A stretch of 55,391 nt of DNA from Lachnospiraceae bacterium (GCA_024684215.1 JAIKXH010000093.1:1-55391); one strand, 5' to 3'; shown: positions 34,620 to 43,508, counted from the stretch's first letter. Notes: a model not told the origin generated them from the letters alone. A program made the numbers and translations.

Positions 34620-35300
34620 ATGTCTTATAAAATTTTAATTGCCGATGATGAAACGGAAATCAGAAGTCTTATAAAACTCTATCTTGAAAATGAGAACTAC
34701 GAAGTCCTCGAGGCCGGAAACGGCCTTGAGGCTTTGGAGTGTTATAAAAAGTATAAGCCGGACCTTTGCATATTGGATATAATGATGCCGGAGATGGATG
34801 GATACGGCGTGCTTAAAAAAATAAGGGAAACCGGAAATATTCCTGTGATAATCCTCTCTGCAAAGGATGAATATTCGGAAAAAATACTGGGATTAAACTT
34901 AGGTGCGGACGACTATATTTCAAAGCCGTTTAATCCGCTTGAAATAGTGGCCAGGGTCGGATCTCAGATGCGCAGATTCTATAAATTAGGTGCCGGAGAC
35001 AAACAATCGGAAAAGATAACCTTCGGTGATTTATCCCTTGACTGCGACGGATGCAATTTAACAAGAGACGGCGAAAACATTGAGCTTACAACGGTTGAGT
35101 ATAAGATAATGGAGCTTTTTATGACTCATCCGGGCAAGGTCTTTACAAAACAGCAGATATATGAATATGCATGGGGAGAGGACTTTATTGTTGCGGATAA
35201 CAATATAATGGTCTCAATCAGTAAGCTTAGGACCAAGCTCTCAGATGATGCATCGAAATATATAAAGACTCTCAGAGGATTGGGGTATAAACTTGGATAA
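34620..35300 (+). CDS. OmpR/PhoB-type response regulator (VanR-like)
   Basis: A 226-residue regulator. The receiver domain (1-120) has ADDETEI, phospho-acceptor Asp about 53 in CILDIMMPEMDG, and Lys in YISKPFNPLE. The winged-helix effector domain (about 130-226) has LTTVEYKIMELFMTHPGKVF and ISKLRTKLSDDASKYIKTLR. It binds direct repeats as a dimer. Suitable phased repeats lie upstream of the operon. It overlaps the kinase gene by 8 bases. Confidence 0.95.
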   Translation: MSYKILIADDETEIRSLIKLYLENENYEVLEAGNGLEALECYKKYKPDLCILDIMMPEMDGYGVLKKIRETGNIPVIILSAKDEYSEKILGLNLGADDYISKPFNPLEIVARVGSQMRRFYKLGAGDKQSEKITFGDLSLDCDGCNLTRDGENIELTTVEYKIMELFMTHPGKVFTKQQIYEYAWGEDFIVADNNIMVSISKLRTKLSDDASKYIKTLRGLGYKLG

Positions 35301-36468
35301 GATCGCAGCGCTGCGGGCGTTTATAATCAAAAACTTTATAATTATACTGCTTATAGTTGCGGCTACTGAAAATATTGCGGTACTTTTGCTAAACAACCTG
35401 ATATTCCCCGGATTGTCACCGTTTATTTTCGGTAAAAAGAATATAGTGGACTATGATGTATTCTCTGTTCTGGGATTCTTTGCATATTGTATTTTGCAGG
35501 GGTGCTTTGTATTTGCTTCAAGGTATTTTCCCATAGGGCTTACCGACATCGATCAAAAGGTAGTGGAAAAGCTTAGGATTTTTAAGGGCAATGTCCTGGT
35601 AGAGAGGTATGAAGCTTTAGACTGGCGCGTAAAGGCAATAATGATCGTATCCATACTCATTATTATCGCTATTTTGGTGATGCCTATTTTGATTGGAGGC
35701 TCTGTTTTTACAGCAAGGGTTGTAAAGCATTTTGACGACCTTGAAAAAGAAGAAAAGGAAAAACAGGCTTTGTATGAGAGAAAGAGAAACCTCATGCTTT
35801 CAGACATTGCCCATGATTTAAGGACCCCTATTACCACGATCTACGGATACTCACAGGCGATTTTGGACAATAAAGCAACCCCGGAAAAGACTGAGGAGTA
35901 TTTAAAACTTATCAGTATGAAATCAAAAAAGGTGGACGAACTTATTAACCTGCTTTTTGATTATGTAAAAATGGACAGCGAGGGATTTACGCTCCACAAA
36001 GAAAAATGCAATCTATCCGAGCTGGTACGTCAGGCGGGAGCATTATTGTATCAGGATATTTATGATGCCGGTATGGAGCTTGATGCCGATATACCCGAGG
36101 AGGAGATTGTAATTGATGCGGACAAAGTCCAGTTCTCAAGAGTGGTAGTAAACCTTTTAAGCAACGCGATAAAGCATAATCCCCCAAAAACCAGGGTAGG
36201 ACTGTTTTTATTTGGAGATGCCAGGTTCCCGAGAATTTATGTTGCGGATAACGGACCGTCTATATCTCCTGAAATGGCGATTGAGATATTTGAGCCCTTT
36301 ACAACGGGGGACGAATCGAGAAAAAGCTCGGGTGGAAGCGGACTTGGTCTTTCAATAGCCAGAAAGATTTCCGCACTTCACGGATTCGAGCTCACTCTTT
36401 TACAGGAAGATAAGGTTCCAAGCAGGGTAAAAGAGGGAGGCTACACAAAGTGCTTTGCTATTAAATAG
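35293..36468 (+). CDS. Sensor histidine kinase (VanS-like)
   Basis: A 391-residue kinase starting at TTG 35293, 8 bases after a GGGG run and overlapping the response regulator stop. There is no ATG before the catalytic part. Membrane segments lie at about 12-32, 50-70 and 115-140. Dimerisation box LSDIAHDLRTPITTIYGYS holds the phospho-accepting His. N-box NLLSNAIKHN, G1 VADNGPSI, F-box IFEPFTTG and G2 GGSGLGLSIA are complete. The sensory loops are short, so it may sense a membrane event or the DUF975 partner. Confidence 0.93.
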   Translation: MDKIAALRAFIIKNFIIILLIVAATENIAVLLLNNLIFPGLSPFIFGKKNIVDYDVFSVLGFFAYCILQGCFVFASRYFPIGLTDIDQKVVEKLRIFKGNVLVERYEALDWRVKAIMIVSILIIIAILVMPILIGGSVFTARVVKHFDDLEKEEKEKQALYERKRNLMLSDIAHDLRTPITTIYGYSQAILDNKATPEKTEEYLKLISMKSKKVDELINLLFDYVKMDSEGFTLHKEKCNLSELVRQAGALLYQDIYDAGMELDADIPEEEIVIDADKVQFSRVVVNLLSNAIKHNPPKTRVGLFLFGDARFPRIYVADNGPSISPEMAIEIFEPFTTGDESRKSSGGSGLGLSIARKISALHGFELTLLQEDKVPSRVKEGGYTKCFAIK

Positions 36469-36491
36469 CAATATTTGGGAAATAAAACTTA

Positions 36492-36528
36492 CGCAATTTT
36501 TGGGTATATTTTTATCATAAAATAATTA
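36492..36528 (+). promoter_or_regulatory. Candidate promoter of the DUF4867/isomerase operon
   Basis: TTGGGT (36500-36505), 17 bases, TAATTA (36523-36528). The -35 lies inside CGCAATTTTTGGG (36492-36504), which resembles CGCAAAATTTGGG at 16521. Both boxes are imperfect. Confidence 0.35.
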
Positions 36529-36530
36529 AA

Positions 36531-36605
36531 ATAGTATTTAGGGAAGTCTTGATGTTGTTTTTTTATCAATAGAAGCCCTAAATGCTATTTTTTTATCATT
36601 AGAAG
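36531..36605 (+). terminator. Terminator-like leader hairpin with an 18-bp direct repeat
   Basis: ATAGTATTTAGGG (36531-36543) pairs fully, allowing one G-U, with CCCTAAATGCTAT (36576-36588), and T residues follow. TTTTTTTATCAATAGAAG (36558-36575) recurs with one change at 36588-36605. It ends the two-component operon, and if the promoter just upstream is real it also sits in the leader of the next operon, only 12 bases before the start codon. Confidence 0.6.
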
Positions 36606-36616
36606 AGGTATATAAT

Positions 36617-37252
36617 ATGAAAGTATTAAAGGTTACAGACCCTGAATTCAGAAAGTACGGCAGAGTCATTAAAAACGTGGATCTTAAACCACTTGTAGAG
36701 GCAATGGCTAATACACCCTGCCCCGATGACTGTGTTTATGTTGCGGGAGATCCCGCTCTTGAAGCGGTAGGTACCGCAAAGGATTTACAGCGTGTTTATT
36801 ACGGTGAGCTTCCTATTCAGGTCGGATATTGCAACGGCCACAATCAAAAGCTCAACGCAGTTGAGTATCACAGATGCTCAGAACTCAATATCGCTCAGAC
36901 CGACGCTATTTTGATCGTTGGTATGCAGCAGGATATCGAGGATGATTTTACATATGATACCTCAAAGATGGAGGCATTTTTGCTTCCTGCCGGATGCGGA
37001 GTAGAGATATACGGAACCACTCTTCACTATGCACCCTGCGGAGTAAACGGTGAGGGATTTAGAGTTACCATCGTTCTTCCTCTTGGAACCAATGGTGATT
37101 TAAAGCTTGAGCACGCAGCTAAAAATGAAAACGCTTGCGATAACGAAGACAGACTTCTTGCCGCAAACAACAAATGGCTTATCGCCCATAAAGAGGGCGG
37201 ACAGGCTGCCGGGTCGTTCCTCGGACTTAAGGGCGAGAATTTAACCGTATAA
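36617..37252 (+). CDS. DUF4867-family protein
   Basis: A 211-residue cytoplasmic protein that I recognise as DUF4867 type (KVTDPEFRKYGRVIKNVD, YGELPIQVGYCNGHNQKLN, EYHRCSELNIAQTDAILIVG, LHYAPCGVNGEGFRVTIVLP). It has a cupin-like pattern with His and Glu residues at two conserved blocks, which would fit a metal-dependent sugar-binding or isomerase/epimerase fold. No reaction is established. It lies 77 bases before an isomerase-family gene in the same direction without a terminator, so the two probably act on one sugar pathway. Start 36617 follows AGAAGAGG. Confidence 0.78.
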   Translation: MKVLKVTDPEFRKYGRVIKNVDLKPLVEAMANTPCPDDCVYVAGDPALEAVGTAKDLQRVYYGELPIQVGYCNGHNQKLNAVEYHRCSELNIAQTDAILIVGMQQDIEDDFTYDTSKMEAFLLPAGCGVEIYGTTLHYAPCGVNGEGFRVTIVLPLGTNGDLKLEHAAKNENACDNEDRLLAANNKWLIAHKEGGQAAGSFLGLKGENLTV

Positions 37253-37329
37253 TATTTAGTGACTGACCGAAAATAACGGAAAGAAACGTAAATAGTTAGA
37301 AGAAAATTGTGTATGGAGGATTTAAAAAC

Positions 37330-38808
37330 ATGATGACAAACATTCCTAACGTGAAACTCGGAATCATCGCTGTTAGCCGCGACTGTTTCCCTATCGCACT
37401 TTCTACTCAGCGTAGAAAGAACATCGTATCAAAATACGGAGATGACATTTATGAGTGCCAGATCACCGTTGAGAACGAGCTTGATATGCTTAAGGCAGTA
37501 GAGGATGTAAAGAAAGCTGAGTGTAATGCTCTTGTAGTATTCCTTGGAAACTTTGGTCCCGAGACTCCCGAAACACTTATCGCCAAGAATTTTGACGGAC
37601 CTTGCATGTTTGTAGCAGCAGCAGAGGGCGACGGTGATATGATCAACGGACGTGGTGACGCATATTGCGGTATGCTCAACGCATCTTACAATCTTGGTAT
37701 GAGACATCTTAATGCATACATCCCCGAGTATCCCGTAGGAACCGCTGATGATATCGTAAAGATGATCAAGGATTTTGTTCCCGTAGCAAGAGCCGTAATC
37801 GGTGTTAAGAACTTAAAGATTATCACCTTTGGTCCCAGACCTCAGGATTTCTTTGCTTGTAACGCTCCCATCAAGGGACTTTATGAGATCGGTGTTGAGA
37901 TTGAGGAGAACTCTGAACTTGACCTCCTTGTTTCATACAAGAAGCACGCTAACGATCCTCGTATCCCCGAGGTATGTGCTGACATGGCTAAGGAGATGGG
38001 TGAAGGCTGCTACTATCCCGAACTCAATGAGAGAATGGCTCAGTTCGAGCTTACCCTTCTCGACTGGGCAGAAGAGCACAAGGGCGCTCGCAAGTATGTA
38101 GCATTCGCTGATAAGTGCTGGCCTGCATTCCCTGAGGAGTTTGGTTTCGAGCCTTGCTATGTAAACAGCCGTCTTGTATCAAGAGGAATTCCCGTTTCCT
38201 GTGAAGTAGATATCTACGGAGCACTTTCAGAGTATATCGGAATGTGCGTATCAGCTGATACCGTTACTCTTCTTGACATCAACAACTCTGTTCCTCAGTA
38301 CATCTATGATGAGGACATCAAGGGCAAGTTCAACTACACCCTTACCGATACATTCATGGGATTCCACTGCGGAAATACTCCCGAGTGCAAGCTTTGCTCA
38401 GATCGTGCGGTTAAGTATCAGCTTATCCAGCACAGACTCCTCGAGCCCGAAGGAAGCGAGCCTGATTTCACAAGAGGAACTCTTGAGGCAGACCTTGCTG
38501 CATCTGATATTACATTCTATCGTCTCCAGTGCGATTCACAGGGCGTTCTTCGTTCTTACATCGCAGAGGGCGAAATCCTTGATGTAAAGACCAGATCATT
38601 CGGTGGAATCGGTGTATTCGCCATTCCTGAGATGGGACGTTTCTATCGTCACGTTCTTGTACAGAAGGGATATCCTCATCACGGAGCAGTTGCTTTCTCA
38701 CATGTCGGAAAGTATCTCTTCGAAGTATTCAAGTTCCTTGGAATCAAGGATATTGCATACAACCAGCCTAAGAGTCTTCCTTATCCTACCGAGAATCCTT
38801 TCGCATAA
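37330..38808 (+). CDS. L-fucose/L-arabinose isomerase superfamily protein
   Basis: A 492-residue enzyme. The start at 37330 (or the adjacent ATG at 37333) lies 10 bases after GGAGG; a GTG at 37309 precedes the ribosome site. Fold features: LGIIAVSRDCFP, LVVFLGNFGPETPE (first domain), VGVKNLKIITFGPRPQDF, CEVDIYGALSEYIGM with metal-binding Glu and Asp, FHCGNTP, and a C-terminal substrate-site HVGKYLFEVFKFLG. Members interconvert aldoses and ketoses with Mn or Co. The substrate cannot be told from sequence. High codon bias and an adjacent xylan locus suggest an abundant sugar. It could be a non-fucose isomerase. Confidence 0.82.
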   Translation: MMTNIPNVKLGIIAVSRDCFPIALSTQRRKNIVSKYGDDIYECQITVENELDMLKAVEDVKKAECNALVVFLGNFGPETPETLIAKNFDGPCMFVAAAEGDGDMINGRGDAYCGMLNASYNLGMRHLNAYIPEYPVGTADDIVKMIKDFVPVARAVIGVKNLKIITFGPRPQDFFACNAPIKGLYEIGVEIEENSELDLLVSYKKHANDPRIPEVCADMAKEMGEGCYYPELNERMAQFELTLLDWAEEHKGARKYVAFADKCWPAFPEEFGFEPCYVNSRLVSRGIPVSCEVDIYGALSEYIGMCVSADTVTLLDINNSVPQYIYDEDIKGKFNYTLTDTFMGFHCGNTPECKLCSDRAVKYQLIQHRLLEPEGSEPDFTRGTLEADLAASDITFYRLQCDSQGVLRSYIAEGEILDVKTRSFGGIGVFAIPEMGRFYRHVLVQKGYPHHGAVAFSHVGKYLFEVFKFLGIKDIAYNQPKSLPYPTENPFA

Positions 38809-38887
38809 GATTGGATTTAGGAATAGTAAGGCATATAATTGCCGGGTATTAATTTAAAAAATTAAATAGAATGCTTAAAAATTTTTA

Positions 38888-38917
38888 GGGTGATATTTTA
38901 GGTATCACCCTTTTTTT
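38888..38917 (+). terminator. Intrinsic terminator after the isomerase gene
   Basis: GGGTGATA (38888-38895), loop TTTTAGG, TATCACCC (38903-38910), then seven T residues. Confidence 0.88.
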
Positions 38918-38960
38918 GCCTAAATTCTGGGATGTTTTGATTCAACCTTCTTTGTAACTG

Positions 38961-39302
38961 TTGCTGTTTTTCAGTGTTTTGACAATTATTATCTATTATT
39001 TGAGAAAAGATGATGATGAGGAAAAACGTGAAGTTTACGGAAATGGTGAAAAGACCGCTATAAAGAACTCGGATTACTATGATAACGATGATGAGTCAAA
39101 AGAGAAGAGAGGCTATAGAATTCATCTGATCATAGTAATAGCATTTAACCTTGTCGGAGCGGTTTTGGCGGTATTATTCAGACACTGCGAGTGGGATATC
39201 CCCGCAGAACTTCTTAACATAATTGCTTGTTCCGGACTTGAAATCCTTTTGAAAAACAGAGGTAAAAAGGATGATAAAAAGCAGGTTATGGAGAATAAAT
39301 AA
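38961..39302 (+). CDS. Small hypothetical membrane protein, doubtful start
   Basis: A 113-residue frame starting at TTG without a clear ribosome site; a stop lies two codons upstream. It shows a hydrophobic N-terminal stretch (LLFFSVLTIIIYYL), an acidic and charged middle (about 15-50), a membrane segment (IHLIIVIAFNLVGAVLAVLF) and a basic C-terminus. It begins 43 bases after a terminator. It could be a real two-segment protein or the 3' remnant of a larger gene. I do not recognise the family. Confidence 0.4.
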   Translation: MLFFSVLTIIIYYLRKDDDEEKREVYGNGEKTAIKNSDYYDNDDESKEKRGYRIHLIIVIAFNLVGAVLAVLFRHCEWDIPAELLNIIACSGLEILLKNRGKKDDKKQVMENK

Positions 39303-39370
39303 AAGCTTAAAGATAAGAAGTACTAAGAAAATTTGAATCATAGAATTTGAATCATAAGCATGGATCAAAA

Positions 39371-39400
39371 AAAGAACCGGATGGAAACATCCGGTTCTTT
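39371..39400 (-). terminator. Convergent intrinsic terminator
   Basis: A perfect 13-bp stem AAAGAACCGGATG / CATCCGGTTCTTT with loop GAAA. On the minus strand it continues into a T-run, so it terminates the LSQ-EID repeat gene. On the plus strand it can also end the small membrane protein transcript, with a weaker T-run. Confidence 0.9.
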
Positions 39401-39441
39401 GCATATATAAATAATAATGATTTATAATCCACATAAGAAGA

Positions 39442-39807
39442 TTAAGCTTTGAGACTCATAAGTTTTTCGATAAGTATATCAATCTCGTTTTGAGATAAAA
39501 CAGCTTGATTGTCGTTAATCTCTTTATTGAGGTCATTAGCCGTATCATACTCTTTTATAGAATTAAGAGCATCTATAAGAGAGTCAATCTCCGGCTGTGA
39601 AAGAGAAACATTTACATTTGGCTTTAAAAGCGGGAGATCTTTGACGGTGTTAAGTGTGGTGATAAGAGAGTCTATCTCAGACTGAGTGAGTATAACCTGG
39701 TTGTGTAATAAATCCGCTGAGATGGAATTATCATCTGCATAATCTCTAAGAACATTTAATGCTTCCACAATGGAATCGATTTCTGTCTGAGATAACATTT
39801 TACCCAT
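39442..39807 (-). CDS. Repeat protein with four FliM-like LSQ-x-EID motifs
   Basis: A 121-residue cytoplasmic protein. The start at 39807 lies 8 bases after AAGGAAGG; the ATG at 39828 has no ribosome site. Four copies of one motif fill the chain: LSQTEIDSIVEAL (5-17), LTQSEIDSLITTL (40-52), LSQPEIDSLIDAL (69-81) and LSQNEIDILIEKL (104-116), with 16-22-residue polar linkers. The motif matches the CheY-binding N-terminus of the flagellar switch protein FliM (LSQAEIDALL in Escherichia coli), and the first copy sits at the very N-terminus as in FliM. No other domain is present. By inference it is a multivalent ligand for CheY-like receivers or for CheC/FliY-type proteins. It is a single gene with its own terminator. 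Confidence 0.8.
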   Translation of the reverse strand: MGKMLSQTEIDSIVEALNVLRDYADDNSISADLLHNQVILTQSEIDSLITTLNTVKDLPLLKPNVNVSLSQPEIDSLIDALNSIKEYDTANDLNKEINDNQAVLSQNEIDILIEKLMSLKA

Positions 39808-39934
39808 GAGCTTAACCTTCCTTTTCATACTTTTTCAATATTTTATCATATATAGGGATAGCCAAACAAGGGGATTTTTCAAACAATAATCACTATTTTT
39901 TTAAATAGTTGAATAATTCTCAATCAGCATATGT

Positions 39935-40642
39935 TTATTGCTTATCGTCAGGGATAATCATCTCATCGCTGAATATATGCTCGTCATCGGCGGAAGGGTT
40001 TTCCTCAGGGTGGGCCTCAAAATAAACATCTTCTGCTTTTTTGAAATGCTTGTTATACAATTTTGCCGCCAAAAAGGCCGGGGCTGAAAAACAAAAACAA
40101 AGCTCTAAGGGGAAGAACCAGAAGCCGATGTTTCTGATGAAAAAAAGGGCAAAAGGTAAAGCTTCCGCGATAAGTATAAGCAGAGTAATCGGAAAGTGCC
40201 TGAAGGAAAACACAAAGGCGGTTTTTAATGTCTTGGGAATAGTGTTGACAAATTTTGCCTGTATAGGATAAACGAAAACACCTATAAACATTACTAGAAA
40301 TGCAAATACAAGAGTTCCGCCCAAAACATAAGAACTGATTCCGGTGGGGTTTACATACATCAGATAGAAATCAACTCCAAAGAATGCGGCAAGTACAAGG
40401 AATAAAAGCCAGATAATTGTCGATTGCTTGAAATTGTCCTTGAATGAGTGAAAATATTGCTTAACTATTCCTGCTTCTTCGTCTCTCACAAGTTTAAGCA
40501 TACAGTAGTGCATGGCGGTAAAAGCAGCACCTGCGGTGATTACCGGGATAAAGAGAAGTACCGTAAACAAATTTACGATTGCGATATCGGCTACCTTGCC
40601 GAGAAATTTCATAAGGGGACTGTCAATCTGGAAAATTTTCAC
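39935..40642 (-). CDS. DUF624/YesL-family membrane protein
   Basis: A 235-residue protein with about five membrane segments. The N-terminus DSPLMKFLGKVADIAIVNLFTVLLFIPVITAGAA and the next block TAMHYCMLKLVRDEEAGIVKQYFHSFKDNFKQST are the signature of DUF624 (YesL). An acidic tail follows (NPSADDEHIF). YesL-type proteins usually lie next to sugar importers or cell-wall glycan genes, and their function is unproven. Here it is monocistronic and divergent from the copper ATPase gene. Confidence 0.85.
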   Translation of the reverse strand: MKIFQIDSPLMKFLGKVADIAIVNLFTVLLFIPVITAGAAFTAMHYCMLKLVRDEEAGIVKQYFHSFKDNFKQSTIIWLLFLVLAAFFGVDFYLMYVNPTGISSYVLGGTLVFAFLVMFIGVFVYPIQAKFVNTIPKTLKTAFVFSFRHFPITLLILIAEALPFALFFIRNIGFWFFPLELCFCFSAPAFLAAKLYNKHFKKAEDVYFEAHPEENPSADDEHIFSDEMIIPDDKQ

Positions 40643-40763
40643 TTTATATTACTCCGTTCATAAATTATAGATTGAATTTTGAATACCTAGCTATTATAGC
40701 ATAGGCAAATTTTACCATAAAGATATTTATGTTTTTTTAATACTTTATTTAGATGCTTTGTGG

Positions 40764-40851
40764 TAGAATAGTTACACGAGACTAACCAAGCTCTCTTGTA
40801 AAAAATCATGAAAAGCAAAGGTTACCGGCATACATCCGGAAAAGGCTTTGC
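40764..40851 (+). promoter_or_regulatory. Leader of the copper ATPase gene with stem-loop
   Basis: A -10-like TAGAAT at 40764-40769 is followed by a leader in which GCAAAG (40815-40820) pairs with CTTTGC (40846-40851), and inner CCGG (40825-40828) with CCGG (40836-40839). No clear CsoR or CopY operator is seen. Confidence 0.35.
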
Positions 40852-40877
40852 CAATATAATAAATCAGAGGTTTTAAT

Positions 40878-43508
40878 ATGAAACAATATATAGTATCCGG
40901 CATGAGCTGTGCGGCATGTGTTGCGAGGGTTGAAAAAGCTGTTTCCAAGGTGCCTGGGGTAACTTCAGTGTCGGTAAGTTTACTTACCAATTCCATGGGA
41001 GTGGAGGGTGATGCCGCCGCCGGAGATATTATAAAAGCAGTTGAAAATGCAGGATATGATGCTAAATTAAAAGATGCGGGTGCTTCAAATAATCCTTTAG
41101 CATCAAATGCCGAAGGCGTAACGGCTGACGATAATGCCGGCCGGGGTAACGGGGGCAGCAGCTTTGCGGCAGAGGAGGATGCGCTAAAGGACAGGGAGAC
41201 ACCTGTTTTAATCAAAAGACTTATATTATCGGCAGCCTTTTTGCTGATCCTTATGTATATAACCATGGGGCACAATATGCTGGGATTTCCGCTCCCTCCA
41301 TATTTTGACAATAATCCTTTGGGCCTTGCGGTAACTCAGGCGATCCTTGCGGCTATTGTAATGGTTATCAATAAAAAGTTTTATATAAACGGGTTCGGTT
41401 CGCTTAGACATTTATCGCCGAATATGGATACGCTTGTAGCCCTGGGCTCATCGGTGTCATATGCCTGGAGCCTGTTTATACTTTATAAGATGTGCGGCGT
41501 GTCGGCAGATGTAATTATGTCCGGAAATGTAAGTGCAGCAGCAACCATTCATGAAATGTACCATGGAGAGCTTTATTTTGAAGCCGCCGCAATGATACCC
41601 GCGCTTATAACCGTCGGAAAAATGCTTGAGGCTATGTCTAAGGGCAAGACCACCGACGCTTTAAAGAGCCTTATAAAGCTAGCTCCAAAGACTGCTCTGG
41701 TAGAAAGAAACGGAGCCGAAAAGGAAGTAAAAGTAGAAGAGGTATCCGTTGGGGATATTTTTATAGTGCGCCCGGGCAGTGCTGTTCCTGTTGACGGTGA
41801 AGTCATAGAAGGAGCAAGCGCGGTGGATGAATCCGCACTTACAGGAGAGTCGGTACCTGTGGACAAAGCAATCGGGGACAGAGTAAGCGCCGCAACGATT
41901 AATCGCTCAGGATATATGAAATGCAGAGCCACAAGGGTGGGAAACGACACGACACTTGCGGGAATCATAAAGATGGTTTCCGACGCTGCGGCAACCAAGG
42001 CTCCTATAGCAAGAATAGCCGATAAAGTGTCGGGAGTGTTTGTACCTGCCGTAATAGGCATTGCAATCATAGTCATCATAGGATGGATTATAGCCGGAGA
42101 GCCTCTTAGCTTTGCTCTTGCAAGAGGAATTTCCGTTCTTGTAATATCATGTCCCTGCGCACTGGGACTTGCGACTCCGGTTGCCATAATGGTCGGAAGC
42201 GGCATCGGAGCGAGAAACGGTATTCTTTTTAAAACGGGACAGGCGCTGGAGATCGCCGGAAAAGTAAAGGTAATAGCTTTAGATAAAACAGGAACCATAA
42301 CTAAAGGCGAGCCCTCGGTTACCGATATTATTACTGCAGACAAAATAGGAGAGGATGAACTGATTTCTGCAGCTTATGCATTGGAGATTAAGTCCGAGCA
42401 TCCGCTTGCAGGTGCTGTTGTAAGATACGCAAATGAAAAGTTTAACGGGGCATGCCCTACGCTTGATTTAAGTGATTTTACGGCACTCCCCGGAAACGGA
42501 CTTGTCGGTAAAATATCGGATTTGGATATTTTAAAGGGAGGAAGCTATAAGTATATTTCGGATGAAGCGGATATGCCCGAGAGAATAACTGAAAGCGTAA
42601 AGAAGCTCTCGGAAGAGGGAAAAACACCCCTTGTTTTTGCAAAAAACAGGCAAGTGCTCGGAATCATTGCGGTAGCGGATACCATAAAGGATGATTCTGT
42701 AAGCGGAATAAAAGAACTTAAGGAATTGGGTCTCAAGGTAGTAATGCTCACGGGAGACAATGAACGTACTGCCGCCGCAATTGCGGGAGTAACCGGAGTG
42801 GATGAGTTTGTGGCGGGTGTACTGCCTGACGGAAAAGAAGCCGTTATAAGGGAGCTTTCAAAATATGGAAAAGTTGCCATGGTAGGTGACGGAATAAACG
42901 ATGCGCCCGCGCTCAAGCGTGCAGATGTAGGAATTGCCATAGGGGCAGGTACCGACGTGGCGATAGATTCGGCAGATATAGTACTTATGAACAGTTCACT
43001 TACGGATGTAGCATCTGCTGTAAGACTTTCAAGGAAAACACTTAGAAATATTCACGAGAATCTGTTCTGGGCATTTTTCTACAATGCTATATGTATACCA
43101 CTTGCGGCAGGACTATTCCCGTGGAAGATGAATCCGATGATCGGTGCTGCGGCAATGAGTCTCTCAAGCTTTACGGTTTGTATGAATGCTTTGAGATTAA
43201 ACCTTGAAAAAATCAAGAACAAGGTTGCTTATAACGAGAAAGATGCAGGTAAAGAAATAGATAGTGAAATAGATAAAGATATTGAGAAAGAGAGGATTGA
43301 AGTTATGACAAAGACGGTCTCAGTAGAAGGAATGATGTGTCCCCACTGCGAAGCTACGGTGAAAAAGGCATTGGAGGAGCTTCCTTTTGTGGAGGAAGCA
43401 GCTCCTTCCCATGAAAAGAATAACGTTGTAATTACTTACAGCGGTGAATTTGATGAGGCAGCCGTAAAAAAGGCTGTTGAAGATAAAGATTACAAGTATA
43501 TCGGGTAA
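40878..43508 (+). CDS. copA: Copper-translocating P1B-type ATPase with heavy-metal domains at both ends
   Basis: An 876-residue membrane pump exporting Cu(I). N-terminal HMA domain with GMSCAACVARVEKAV (about 8-22), then a Gly/Asp-rich linker, eight membrane segments, actuator TGESVPVD, channel CPC in SCPCALGLATP, phosphorylation DKTGT, nucleotide-site HP in SEHPLAG, and hinge GDGINDAPALK. A second HMA domain with MMCPHC is fused at the C-terminus (about 810-876), less usual than two N-terminal copies. An in-frame ATG at 43305, behind AGAGG at 9-base spacing, could yield this last domain alone as a 67-residue CopZ-like chaperone. It is monocistronic. Confidence 0.95.
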   Translation: MKQYIVSGMSCAACVARVEKAVSKVPGVTSVSVSLLTNSMGVEGDAAAGDIIKAVENAGYDAKLKDAGASNNPLASNAEGVTADDNAGRGNGGSSFAAEEDALKDRETPVLIKRLILSAAFLLILMYITMGHNMLGFPLPPYFDNNPLGLAVTQAILAAIVMVINKKFYINGFGSLRHLSPNMDTLVALGSSVSYAWSLFILYKMCGVSADVIMSGNVSAAATIHEMYHGELYFEAAAMIPALITVGKMLEAMSKGKTTDALKSLIKLAPKTALVERNGAEKEVKVEEVSVGDIFIVRPGSAVPVDGEVIEGASAVDESALTGESVPVDKAIGDRVSAATINRSGYMKCRATRVGNDTTLAGIIKMVSDAAATKAPIARIADKVSGVFVPAVIGIAIIVIIGWIIAGEPLSFALARGISVLVISCPCALGLATPVAIMVGSGIGARNGILFKTGQALEIAGKVKVIALDKTGTITKGEPSVTDIITADKIGEDELISAAYALEIKSEHPLAGAVVRYANEKFNGACPTLDLSDFTALPGNGLVGKISDLDILKGGSYKYISDEADMPERITESVKKLSEEGKTPLVFAKNRQVLGIIAVADTIKDDSVSGIKELKELGLKVVMLTGDNERTAAAIAGVTGVDEFVAGVLPDGKEAVIRELSKYGKVAMVGDGINDAPALKRADVGIAIGAGTDVAIDSADIVLMNSSLTDVASAVRLSRKTLRNIHENLFWAFFYNAICIPLAAGLFPWKMNPMIGAAAMSLSSFTVCMNALRLNLEKIKNKVAYNEKDAGKEIDSEIDKDIEKERIEVMTKTVSVEGMMCPHCEATVKKALEELPFVEEAAPSHEKNNVVITYSGEFDEAAVKKAVEDKDYKYIG

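Noticed and set aside
40772..41311. 179-residue minus-strand frame at the start of copA
   Set aside because: Composition typical of an antisense shadow; the plus strand carries a clear heavy-metal domain.
41573..42343. 256-residue open frame on the minus strand inside copA
   Set aside because: It mirrors strongly coding plus-strand sequence, is rich in Ala, Ser, Thr and Pro without family motifs, and has no ribosome site.
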